NCBI RefSeq assembly: GCF_017696015.1
Contig: NZ_JAAORL010000001.1
Coordinates: 496,001-560,000, forward strand
Source: Prochlorococcus marinus CUG1415
GTDB lineage: Bacteria; Cyanobacteriota; Cyanobacteriia; PCC-6307; Cyanobiaceae
Direction: 5' to 3'
Length of the DNA stretch: 64,000 nt
Shown: piece after piece, positions 18,238-27,815 of the stretch
Position numbering within the stretch: position 1 is the stretch's first letter
Layout: the number at the start of each line of letters is the position of its first letter
Notes under the pieces: generated by a model
The model's database searches: none
What the model was told of the DNA's origin: nothing
Seen by the model: only the letters and a program-made list of their open reading frames with translations
Position numbers and translations under genes: made by a program

Positions 18238-19236
18238 ATGAACAATAAGGGTTTAGTCCTAATAACAGGAACAACTTCAGGAGTTGGATTAAATACTCTA
18301 AAACCTCTATTGAGGTTTGGATGGGAGGTTATAGCTGTTAATAGATCAAATAAAAGAGCTATAACAATAGCTGAGGAATTCTTGACAAAAGAGGAAATTA
18401 AAAATGTTCACTTTATAGAAATAGATCTTTCTGACTTGGATGATGTAAGAAAAGGTTGCGATGAAATATTGGAAAGATTTGAAAACCCAATAAATTCTCT
18501 TATTTGTAATGCAGCAGTTTATAAGCCGAGACTAAAGAGGCCTGAAAGATCTCCTCAGGGTTTTGAAAACTCTATGGCAGTTAATCATTTTGGTCATTTT
18601 CTTATGATAAACCTGCTTATGGAAAATATTTTATCTTCGGAAAGAGAAATTGTCCTAAATGGTAAATCTACTGTATTCAAGCCAAGAATTACAGTATTAG
18701 GAACTGTCACTGCTAATTATTCAGAACTTGGAGGGAGAATTCCCATTCCTGCCCCAGCTGATCTAGGAGATTTATCTGGATTTAAAAATGGCTTTTTATC
18801 TCCAATAAGTATGGCGAATGGAAAGAGATTCAAACCTGGTAAGGCTTATAAGGATAGTAAACTTTGCAATATGGTGACAGTTCAGGAATTATCAAAAAGA
18901 TATCCTGCAGAGAAAATTATTGTTAATTCTCTCTATCCTGGATGTGTCGCGGACACTAAACTTTTTAGAGATACACCTTGGATATTTAGATTTCTTTTCC
19001 CCCTATTTCAGAAATTCATAACAAAAGGATATGTGTCACAAAGATTGTCAGGAGAGAGGGTTGCTCAGGTGGCAACCTTTAAAGAATATGCTAAACCATC
19101 AGTCCATTGGAGCTGGGGAAATCGTCAAAAAACTGGCAGAAAAGCTTTTTCTCAACAGTTGTCTAAAAGAATAATTGATACGCAGACCTCTCAACAAACT
19201 TATGATCTAACAAAAAAATTAGTTGGATTAAATTAA
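18238..19236 (+). CDS. por: Light-dependent protochlorophyllide oxidoreductase
   Basis: 332 residues from the ATG at 18238 (MNNKGLVLITG); a TTG four codons earlier is possible but less likely. NADPH- and light-dependent reduction of protochlorophyllide to chlorophyllide. SDR fold: GTTSGVGLNTLKPL cofactor loop, LICNAAVY, the long POR insertion PRITVLGTVTANYSELGG, and catalytic YKDSK. Cysteine residues of the substrate site are present (e.g. LICNAA, YPGCVADT). It ends six bases from the convergent chlL, so the light and dark enzymes for the same step are neighbours. Confidence 0.97.
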   Translation: MNNKGLVLITGTTSGVGLNTLKPLLRFGWEVIAVNRSNKRAITIAEEFLTKEEIKNVHFIEIDLSDLDDVRKGCDEILERFENPINSLICNAAVYKPRLKRPERSPQGFENSMAVNHFGHFLMINLLMENILSSEREIVLNGKSTVFKPRITVLGTVTANYSELGGRIPIPAPADLGDLSGFKNGFLSPISMANGKRFKPGKAYKDSKLCNMVTVQELSKRYPAEKIIVNSLYPGCVADTKLFRDTPWIFRFLFPLFQKFITKGYVSQRLSGERVAQVATFKEYAKPSVHWSWGNRQKTGRKAFSQQLSKRIIDTQTSQQTYDLTKKLVGLN

Positions 19237-19242
19237 TTAAAA

Positions 19243-20130
<888 letters not shown>

Positions 20131-20277
20131 TTAAAGCTGTAATTTACACGTTAATACTTATATTCTTGCAGGTATATGCCTCCTAGAATGTATTTCTCAA
20201 CAAATAGTTATTTATTAAGATTAAAGATGCAAGATATATGTTTATAACTAGATATTCTAGAATTTTTTATTTACTCT

Positions 20278-20295
20278 ATGAGTGAAAATACTCAT
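20278..20295 (-). promoter_or_regulatory. Hairpin in the chlB-chlL gap
   Basis: ATGAGT and ACTCAT pair around a 6-base loop, 28 bases beyond the chlB stop in the direction of transcription. There is no T-run on the minus strand immediately after. It could be an RNA processing or attenuation structure that separates chlL output from chlNB. The rest of the 192-base gap is AT-rich with no gene. Confidence 0.3.
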
Positions 20296-20322
20296 GCCTA
20301 AATAATATTTTATTTGTAATAA

Positions 20323-21903
20323 TTAAGCGAAAAATGCTTTTGCGTCATAGAGGGTCTCATCATTAATTTCAGGAAGACCTTTTGAGAGAGCATATTTCTC
20401 TGTATTTGATTTAACTTTCCCTCTCACAAAAAATGGTACTTTTGTAAGTTCTGCTTTTCCAGATTCTGTCCATAGAATACTTTTTTCTTTTTGAATACTT
20501 ATATTACTTTGCTCGTCTTTAGTTTCTTTATTCTCAGGAGCATTTGTCGCAGTATGTCCTAGATGACTTTGATGACCGTCAACAAACTCAAAATCATGTT
20601 TGAACATATCAATTAGATGCTCTTCTAATCCCATCATTAGAGGATGAACCCAGTCGTCAAAAATCACATTTGCTCCTTCCCATCCCATTTGAGGACTATA
20701 TCTAGCGGGAACATCCTGGACATGCATTGGGGTACTTATCACTGAGCATGGAATACCAAGTCTTTTTGCGCTATGCCTTTCCATTTGAGTCCCTAAAACT
20801 AATTCAGGGGATGCTTTTTTCATTGCATCTTCAACTTCTAGGTAGCTATTAGTTATTAGTGCTTCTATATTTAAATTCTTAGCTGCAGCTCTTACTTGTC
20901 TCGCCATTTCTCTGCTGTAGGTTCCTAGACCTACGACTTCAAAGCCTAATTCATCTTTGGCAATTTTGGCCGCTGCGATAGCATGAGTACCGTCACCAAA
21001 TATAAAAACCCTTTTCCCCGTCAAATAATTAGAATCAACTGACTTTGAATACCATGGAAGTTTTGACTTGTGCTCTAGTTCCCCTTTATTCGTTAAAGGT
21101 AGGTCAAGCTTTTCATGAACTTCATGAATAAAATTAATCGTATTTTTTATACCAATTGGAATAGTAGTGGTATATTCCATTCCGCAATTACGCTTAAGCC
21201 ATTCACAAGAAATTTCAGCAATCTCATGATACAGGCAAACATTTATATCAGCATCAGTTAATCTCTCAATATCTTCTGGGCTTGAACAGAGTGGTGCAAT
21301 AACATTAGTATCAATACCTTGCTCTGAAAGTATACGTTGAATCTCGATTACATCATCTCTGCATCTAAATCCTAATAATGTAGGGCCTAATATATTAACT
21401 TTAGGTCTTCGACCTAACAACTTCCATCTTTGAGGGTTGATTTTATCAATTTCATTTACCTTATCTTTTAAAAGAGTTCTAATTATTTGATAAAAGGTTT
21501 CTGAAGCTCCCCAGTTTTCTTTTTTGCTGTAAGCAGGAAGTTCAAGATTAACAATTGGAATATCAAAGCCCATACCCTTAGCAAGAGCACCTGGCTGATC
21601 TTGTATTAGTTCAGCAGTACAACTTTCTCCTACTAAAAGGGTTTTTGGTTTAAATCTTTCAACTGCCTCAGTAATATTCCTTTTAACTAATTCGGCTGTA
21701 TCTCCTCCTAAATCTCTAGCTTGAAACGTTGTATAAGTTACAGGAGGTCTCTGACCTCTTCTCTCAATCATTGTAAAAAGGAGATCTGCATAAGTATCTC
21801 CTTGAGGAGCATGGAGTACGTAATGAATATCTTTCATTGATGAAGCCACTCTCATTGCACCTACATGAGGAGGACCTTCATATGTCCAAAGAGTTAATTC
21901 CAT
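20323..21903 (-). CDS. chlB: Light-independent protochlorophyllide reductase, B subunit
   Basis: 526 residues. Catalytic NB-protein subunit related to NifK; with ChlN it binds the [4Fe-4S] NB cluster (three Cys from ChlN and one Asp from ChlB) and protochlorophyllide. Typical start [33 protein letters not shown] near 92; [12 protein letters not shown] near 304; [17 protein letters not shown] near 403; and a conserved C-terminal reductase-like region ([21 protein letters not shown]). A polar low-complexity stretch (residues ~443-470) links the two. It follows chlN with a three-base gap. Confidence 0.98.
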   Translation of the reverse strand: MELTLWTYEGPPHVGAMRVASSMKDIHYVLHAPQGDTYADLLFTMIERRGQRPPVTYTTFQARDLGGDTAELVKRNITEAVERFKPKTLLVGESCTAELIQDQPGALAKGMGFDIPIVNLELPAYSKKENWGASETFYQIIRTLLKDKVNEIDKINPQRWKLLGRRPKVNILGPTLLGFRCRDDVIEIQRILSEQGIDTNVIAPLCSSPEDIERLTDADINVCLYHEIAEISCEWLKRNCGMEYTTTIPIGIKNTINFIHEVHEKLDLPLTNKGELEHKSKLPWYSKSVDSNYLTGKRVFIFGDGTHAIAAAKIAKDELGFEVVGLGTYSREMARQVRAAAKNLNIEALITNSYLEVEDAMKKASPELVLGTQMERHSAKRLGIPCSVISTPMHVQDVPARYSPQMGWEGANVIFDDWVHPLMMGLEEHLIDMFKHDFEFVDGHQSHLGHTATNAPENKETKDEQSNISIQKEKSILWTESGKAELTKVPFFVRGKVKSNTEKYALSKGLPEINDETLYDAKAFFA

Positions 21904-21906
21904 AAT

Positions 21907-23172
<1,266 letters not shown>

Positions 23173-23320
23173 TTAGAGCTTATTACTTAAGCTTGCATAA
23201 ACTTTTTAATTTAAGAAAGTAATTAATAAGTTCTCTTACAAAATGCACACATTTAGAAAACTTATATGAATGTTTAAATAATTAAATGAGAATTATTAAA
23301 TAGATTTTTTAAGGGTCTTT

Positions 23321-23689
23321 TTAATTCCTGTAGAAGGAATTTCCTTGACTTGTTTTTGAAATCCTCCATAAATTTCTAGCTATTTTTGTAGCTAATAATC
23401 CTGCTCTTTCTAACTTGGATTTTCCTGGCTTTGCTCCAATTAAAGCTGTCACCTCTGAAGTCGTTAAAGGCGCTCCGGTATTAATAGCTAATTGCGTTAA
23501 CTCCAATCTATCTCTAAGGTTCTTAAGATTTACTTTCTCTATTTTATCTTCTTCTAACCAACTAAAAGATGGATCTTTCTGAGATAGTTTTTGCATCAAA
23601 CTTAAGCTTACTAATCCAAGAGTTTGATCAGGAGTTAATTCTTTTTCCGTACCAGAAACATTTGGTTCTTTGTTTTGAGATGTTCCCAT
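23321..23689 (-). CDS. Conserved hypothetical protein upstream of chlN
   Basis: 122 residues, no signal peptide or membrane segment. Acidic, polar N-terminus (about 25 residues), then an all-helical body with VNLKNLRDRLELTQLAINTGAPLTTSEVTALIGAKPG, which has the rhythm of a helix-turn-helix, and a basic C-terminus (SKLERAGLLATKIARNLWRISK). DNA or RNA binding is possible but unproven. It is divergent from csoS1D, sharing a 97-base promoter gap, and lies upstream of the chlNBL genes on the same strand. I do not recognise a named family. Confidence 0.7.
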   Translation of the reverse strand: MGTSQNKEPNVSGTEKELTPDQTLGLVSLSLMQKLSQKDPSFSWLEEDKIEKVNLKNLRDRLELTQLAINTGAPLTTSEVTALIGAKPGKSKLERAGLLATKIARNLWRISKTSQGNSFYRN

Positions 23690-23773
23690 AAAAATGAATA
23701 TCTTTTACTTGAAGTTATCGTTTTGTGGGCAGCATGCAAGTAAATTTAATAGAAAAAATGAACCATTATCCGT

Positions 23774-23779
23774 TATAGT
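23774..23779 (+). promoter_or_regulatory. Candidate -10 box at csoS1D
   Basis: TATAGT at 23774-23779 would place the transcription start at about 23786, one base before the csoS1D ATG. If used, the message is leaderless or nearly so. No purine-rich ribosome-binding site is visible just before the ATG, which is consistent. Confidence 0.35.
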
Positions 23780-23786
23780 CGCGTGA

Positions 23787-24557
23787 ATGGAACCAACTTC
23801 TAGCTTTAACAGAGGGGAACGAAAAAAAGGGAGTTCTCTTGTAACAGGATCTGAGGTACAATCTCAGGCCAGTGGTGCTAGCTGTTTTATTACTACTGAT
23901 TCAGAAAAGTCTTTGGTATCCAGACAAGCAAGTCAAGTTGAGCAAATTGAGTTGAGAACATATGTTTTTTTAGATTCTCTGCAACCTCAATTAGCTGCAT
24001 ATATGGGAACGGTTAGTAGAGGTTTTTTACCTATCCCTGGTGATTCATGTCTTTGGATGGAAGTCTCACCTGGGATGGCAGTTCATAGAGTTACTGATAT
24101 TGCCTTAAAAGCAAGTAATGTAAGACTTGGTCAGATGATTGTTGAAAGAGCATTTGGATCTCTTGCTCTTTACCATAAAGATCAAAGCACCGTTTTACAT
24201 TCTGGAGATGTTGTTCTAGATGCTATTGGAAGTGAAGTTAGAAAAAGAACAAAACCTGCAACAAGTTGGACAGAAGTTATTCGAGCTATTACTCCAGATC
24301 ATGCCGTTTTAATAAATAGACAAAACAGAAGTGGATCAATGATCCAATCTGGAATGAGCATGTTCATACTAGAAACTGAACCGGCTGGTTATGTTTTAAA
24401 AGCTGCAAACGAAGCTGAAAAAGCATCTAATATAACAGTTGTTGATGTTAAGGCAGTCGGAGCTTTTGGTAGATTAACTCTCGCGGGGAAAGAAGGAGAT
24501 GTAGAAGAAGCCGCAGCAGCTGCTATAAGAGCAATTGAAGAAATTTCAAATTATTGA
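23787..24557 (+). CDS. csoS1D: Carboxysome shell protein CsoS1D (tandem BMC domain)
   Basis: 256 residues. After a ~50-residue polar leader there are two bacterial-microcompartment folds: about 55-150 ([29 protein letters not shown]...) and 155-255 (...[62 protein letters not shown]). The family forms stacked pseudohexameric trimers with a large gated pore in the alpha-carboxysome shell, thought to pass RuBP/3-PGA. It is on the same strand as the main cso operon but separated from csoS1 by the oppositely oriented rdgB, so it is transcribed on its own. Confidence 0.97.
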   Translation: MEPTSSFNRGERKKGSSLVTGSEVQSQASGASCFITTDSEKSLVSRQASQVEQIELRTYVFLDSLQPQLAAYMGTVSRGFLPIPGDSCLWMEVSPGMAVHRVTDIALKASNVRLGQMIVERAFGSLALYHKDQSTVLHSGDVVLDAIGSEVRKRTKPATSWTEVIRAITPDHAVLINRQNRSGSMIQSGMSMFILETEPAGYVLKAANEAEKASNITVVDVKAVGAFGRLTLAGKEGDVEEAAAAAIRAIEEISNY

Positions 24558-24564
24558 GAATTTT

Positions 24565-25149
24565 TTAATTTAAACCTATTTCTTTTTTTAAAAAAGGCGA
24601 CATAATTTTCGCAGCTTTACCCCTACTGCCTAATTTACTTAGTTGTGATTGTGAGAGCTCTCCGTAAACACAGTTAGCTTCTTTAACCCAAAAAATAGAT
24701 TCGAATTCCCCATTTGGGTATTTGGGGTCCTTAAGAATTTCTCCCCAGCAAATTCCAGTTGTATCTTTAACTAAGTTTCCTAAAGGATCACATAAAACCA
24801 TACAACTTATAAATCTTGCACTTCTGTATGGACTGTCTTTAAGTTCACTAATTAATTTTTTAATTTTTTCATCATTTGTTTTGGCATATCGAGCAGAATA
24901 TATCCCTGGCCGACCATCTAAATAATCCACCTCAAGACCTGAATCATCTGCTAATGCCCATGTTTTTGTCTCTAAAGAAGCTGCTTTAGCTTTTAATAAG
25001 GCATTCTCAAAGTAATTAGAGCCAGTTTCTTCTACATTTAAATATTCCGGTTGTTTTTCTACTTTTAGAGACAAAACATCTAACATTTCTGAAATTTCAG
25101 ATACCTTTCTGTGATTCCCACTAGCAATAGTAAGTACTGGAATAGACAA
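24565..25149 (-). CDS. rdgB: Non-canonical purine NTP pyrophosphatase (RdgB/HAM1)
   Basis: 194 residues. Hydrolyses dITP/ITP and XTP to the monophosphates, cleaning the nucleotide pool. Signatures: TIASGNHRKVSEI at the N-terminus, ALADDSGLEVDYLDGRPGIYSARYA near 65 and SQSQLSKLGSRGKAAK near the end. Slightly divergent but complete in length. Lies between csoS1D and csoS1 on the opposite strand; this interruption is typical of Prochlorococcus. Its upstream region is the 335-base gap that also contains the csoS1 promoter. Confidence 0.93.
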   Translation of the reverse strand: MSIPVLTIASGNHRKVSEISEMLDVLSLKVEKQPEYLNVEETGSNYFENALLKAKAASLETKTWALADDSGLEVDYLDGRPGIYSARYAKTNDEKIKKLISELKDSPYRSARFISCMVLCDPLGNLVKDTTGICWGEILKDPKYPNGEFESIFWVKEANCVYGELSQSQLSKLGSRGKAAKIMSPFLKKEIGLN

Positions 25150-25203
25150 AACAGTTAATTTATTTAATTGAGAATATTATCTTACTTCAAAGTTTGATGT
25201 GAT

Positions 25204-25258
25204 ACGGAGACAGGAAAGGTTGAACATTCCACACCTGAGTAGACAGGGCCTGCCTCGT
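25204..25258. ncRNA. Possible structured RNA element before csoS1 / rdgB
   Basis: ACGGAGACAGG at 25204-25214 pairs with CCTGCCTCGT at 25249-25258 (one bulge, one mismatch). An inner AGGT/ACCT stem lies inside. The local base composition is much richer in G+C than the flanks. On the plus strand a T-rich stretch follows about 20 bases later; on the minus strand it would sit in the rdgB 5' leader, 55 bases before the ATG. It may be a small RNA or leader element; I cannot match it confidently to a named Yfr family. Confidence 0.4.
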
Positions 25259-25465
25259 ACGCAAATAACTTAATGTAAATTTTTATTTAACACAACAGTA
25301 TGTTTTGATGCTCTAACTAATTCTCATAAGTATTAATAGATCAATAATACCAAGGGTGATAAGTTTATCTTATGAGTGATAGAAAAAAGATTAATAGAGT
25401 TTTTAGGTAAAAACACTTGACTTATAAGTACTCAATGGAGCATTCTTGCAAACGAACATTCCACA
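25222..25465 (+). repeat. 12-bp direct repeat GAACATTCCACA flanking the csoS1 promoter region
   Basis: Identical copies lie at 25222-25233 and 25454-25465, the second ending 19 bases before the csoS1 ATG. A 12-base exact repeat in 335 bases is unlikely by chance, especially since it is not pure A/T. It may be a binding site, or the second copy may pair with the RNA element's complement. Confidence 0.5.
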
Positions 25466-25484
25466 TTTAGTAATTTAGTAGGCA

Positions 25485-25796
25485 ATGGCTACAGAAACAA
25501 TGGGTATCGCTCTCGGCATGATCGAGACACGCGGACTTGTACCTGCAATCGAAGCAGCAGACGCAATGACCAAGGCAGCAGAAGTTCGTCTTATTGGTCG
25601 TGAATTCGTAGGTGGCGGTTATGTCACAGTATTAGTTAGAGGCGAAACAGGCGCAGTTAACGCAGCTGTTAGAGCTGGTGCTGATGCTTGTGAAAGAGTT
25701 GGTGACGGTTTAGTTGCAGCTCACATTATTGCTCGTCCTCATAGAGAAGTTGAACCTGCTCTTGGAAACGGTGAATTTCTTGGTCAAAAGGACTAA
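25485..25796 (+). CDS. csoS1: Major carboxysome shell hexamer protein CsoS1
   Basis: 103 residues, a single BMC domain: MGIALGMIETRGLVPAIEAADAMTKAAEVRLIGRE, then GGGYVTVLVRGETGAVNAAVRAGADA. Forms the hexameric facets of the alpha-carboxysome. Codon use is more G/C-rich than in neighbours, as expected of a highly expressed gene. First gene of the csoS1-cbbL-cbbS-csoS2-csoSCA-csoS4A-csoS4B operon. Only one csoS1 copy is present here, unlike proteobacteria with three. Confidence 0.98.
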   Translation: MATETMGIALGMIETRGLVPAIEAADAMTKAAEVRLIGREFVGGGYVTVLVRGETGAVNAAVRAGADACERVGDGLVAAHIIARPHREVEPALGNGEFLGQKD

Positions 25797-25805
25797 TTAA
25801 CTAAA

Positions 25806-25825
25806 GCAAGATTTATAAATTTTGC
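25806..25825 (+). promoter_or_regulatory. Inverted repeat between csoS1 and cbbL
   Basis: A 20-base near-perfect palindrome starting GCAAGATTTA, with one G-T wobble position, can fold into an 8-bp stem with a TATA loop. It lies 10 bases after the csoS1 stop and 41 before cbbL. No T-run follows, so a 3'-end stabiliser or processing site for csoS1 mRNA is more likely than a full terminator. Confidence 0.45.
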
Positions 25826-25865
25826 ACAATAATTATTTTCCCTACACAGACCTAAATTTATCCTT

Positions 25866-27281
25866 ATGAGTAAGAAGTATGATGCAGGGGTAAAGGAGTA
25901 CAGAGATACCTACTGGACTCCAGAATATGTACCCCTAGACACCGATTTACTAGCCTGTTTCAAATGTACAGGCCAAGAAGGTGTCCCAAGAGAAGAGGTT
26001 GCAGCGGCTGTTGCGGCTGAATCTTCAACAGGTACTTGGTCAACAGTTTGGTCCGAGTTACTTACAGACCTAGAATTTTATAAAGGACGTTGTTATCGAA
26101 TCGAAGACGTTCCTGGAGATCCTGAAGCTTTTTATGCTTTTATCGCATATCCTTTAGATCTTTTCGAAGAAGGTTCAATTACAAACGTATTAACATCTCT
26201 TGTTGGAAACGTTTTTGGATTTAAAGCTCTAAGACATTTACGTCTAGAAGATATTAGATTCCCAATTGCTTTTATTAAAACTTGCGGTGGTCCACCAAAC
26301 GGAATCGTAGTTGAAAGAGATCGTCTAAACAAATACGGAAGACCTCTTCTTGGCTGTACCATTAAACCTAAATTAGGTTTGTCTGGTAAAAACTATGGTC
26401 GAGTTGTATATGAGTGTCTTAGAGGTGGTCTTGATTTAACTAAGGATGATGAGAATATTAACTCTCAACCATTCCAACGTTGGAGAGAGAGATTTGAGTT
26501 TGTTGCAGAGGCGGTTAAGCTTGCTCAGCAAGAGACTGGAGAAGTTAAAGGTCACTATCTAAACTGTACAGCTAACACTCCTGAAGAACTCTATGAAAGA
26601 GCCGAATTTGCAAAAGAGCTAGATATGCCAATCATCATGCATGATTATATAACTGGTGGTTTTACTGCAAATACTGGTTTGGCTAACTGGTGTCGTAAAA
26701 ATGGCATGCTTCTGCATATTCACAGAGCTATGCATGCTGTTATTGATAGACATCCAAAGCATGGTATTCATTTCAGAGTTCTAGCAAAATGTTTGAGGCT
26801 CTCCGGAGGAGACCAATTACATACTGGAACTGTTGTTGGAAAACTTGAAGGTGATCGTCAAACAACTCTTGGTTACATTGATAACTTAAGAGAGTCATTT
26901 GTTCCTGAAGATAGATCAAGAGGTAACTTCTTTGATCAGGATTGGGGTTCAATGCCTGGAGTATTTGCAGTCGCCTCGGGTGGTATTCACGTTTGGCATA
27001 TGCCTGCACTTTTAGCGATTTTTGGAGATGACTCTTGTCTTCAGTTCGGTGGAGGAACACATGGTCATCCATGGGGTTCAGCTGCTGGAGCTGCAGCTAA
27101 CAGAGTAGCTTTAGAAGCTTGTGTAAAAGCACGTAATGCTGGTCGCGAAATCGAAAAAGAGAGTAGAGACATTCTTATGGAAGCTGCTAAGCATAGTCCT
27201 GAATTAGCTATTGCTCTTGAAACTTGGAAGGAAATCAAATTTGAGTTTGATACCGTCGACAAGCTTGACGTTCAAGGTTAA
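25866..27281 (+). CDS. cbbL: RuBisCO large subunit, form IA
   Basis: 471 residues, fixes CO2 (or O2) onto RuBP inside the carboxysome. Active-site motifs are intact: [20 protein letters not shown] (loop with K), [17 protein letters not shown] (the carbamylated Lys), [12 protein letters not shown], and [17 protein letters not shown] (loop 6). The N-terminus ([19 protein letters not shown]) and the carboxysomal gene order identify form IA, acquired by the alpha-cyanobacteria instead of form IB. Followed by cbbS after 98 bases that contain a hairpin. Confidence 0.99.
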
Positions 27282-27294
27282 ACCAGATTCAAAA

Positions 27295-27319
27295 TTGAGG
27301 AGATTCTTTTTCTCCTCAA
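27295..27319 (+). promoter_or_regulatory. Perfect 9-bp hairpin between cbbL and cbbS
   Basis: TTGAGGAGA at 27295-27303 and TCTCCTCAA at 27311-27319 are exact complements with a 7-base loop, 13 bases beyond the cbbL stop. There is no long T-run immediately after. Since cbbS must be expressed in equal amount, a processing/stability element that protects the cbbL 3' end is more likely than a terminator. Confidence 0.6.
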
Positions 27320-27379
27320 ACTTCTATAAATTTCGTTTTATAACGACTATTTTTCATTCACATTTAATTTAGATTAATT

Positions 27380-27721
27380 ATGCCTTTCCAGAGCACAGTA
27401 GGCGACTATCAAACAGTTGCAACCCTGGAAACATTCGGTTTCTTACCACCGATGACCCAGGAAGAAATATACGATCAAATTGCATACATAATTGCTCAAG
27501 GTTGGAGTCCTGTTATTGAGCATGTTCACCCTAGTGGAAGTATGCAAACTTATTGGTCTTATTGGAAACTCCCATTCTTTGGTGAAAAAGATCTTAACTT
27601 GGTTGTAAGTGAATTAGAGGCATGTCATAGAGCATACCCTGATCACCACGTAAGAATCATCGGCTACGATGCTTACACTCAAAGCCAAGGGACAGCATTT
27701 GTAGTTTTCCAAGGACGTTAA
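27380..27721 (+). CDS. cbbS: RuBisCO small subunit
   Basis: 113 residues. Caps the L8 core to give the L8S8 holoenzyme. Recognisable by ETFGFLPPMTQEEIYDQIAYIIAQGWSP near the start, the WSYWKLPFFGE segment, and VVSELEACHRAYPDHHVRIIGYDAYTQSQGTAFVVF at the end, all form IA. Its CsoS2-facing surface recruits the enzyme into the carboxysome by family knowledge. Followed by a strong intrinsic terminator before csoS2. Confidence 0.98.
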   Translation: MPFQSTVGDYQTVATLETFGFLPPMTQEEIYDQIAYIIAQGWSPVIEHVHPSGSMQTYWSYWKLPFFGEKDLNLVVSELEACHRAYPDHHVRIIGYDAYTQSQGTAFVVFQGR

Positions 27722-27744
27722 ATCTACTTTATGTAGTAAATATC

Positions 27745-27779
27745 TTTCTCCAAAAAAAATATTTTTGGAGAAATTTTTT
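27745..27779 (+). terminator. Strong intrinsic terminator between cbbS and csoS2
   Basis: TTTCTCCAAAAA at 27745-27756 is exactly complementary to TTTTTGGAGAAA at 27762-27773 (12-bp stem, 5-base loop), followed by TTTTTT. This is the best rho-independent terminator in the window. Partial readthrough here would explain lower levels of csoS2 and later genes than of cbbLS and csoS1. Confidence 0.75.
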
Positions 27780-27815
27780 AAAAGAGTTTATTAAAGAGTT
27801 TTAAATTTGAAGATT

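Larger units (their letters stand above)
25150..25484. promoter_or_regulatory. 335-base divergent gap between rdgB and csoS1
   Basis: No protein gene is visible. The gap must hold the promoters of rdgB (minus) and the carboxysome/RuBisCO operon (plus). Contents: a foldable segment at 25204-25258; a 12-bp direct repeat GAACATTCCACA at 25222-25233 and 25454-25465; and an interrupted palindrome TTGACTTATAAGTACTCAA at 25417-25435, whose TTGACT could serve as a -35 with CATTCT at 25441 as a poor -10. Whether a LysR-type regulator binds here cannot be decided by eye. Confidence 0.6.

Noticed and set aside
26773-27072. Minus-strand open frame of 99 codons
   Set aside because: Antisense to the catalytic part of cbbL; composition follows the RuBisCO codons and there is no ribosome-binding site or family match.
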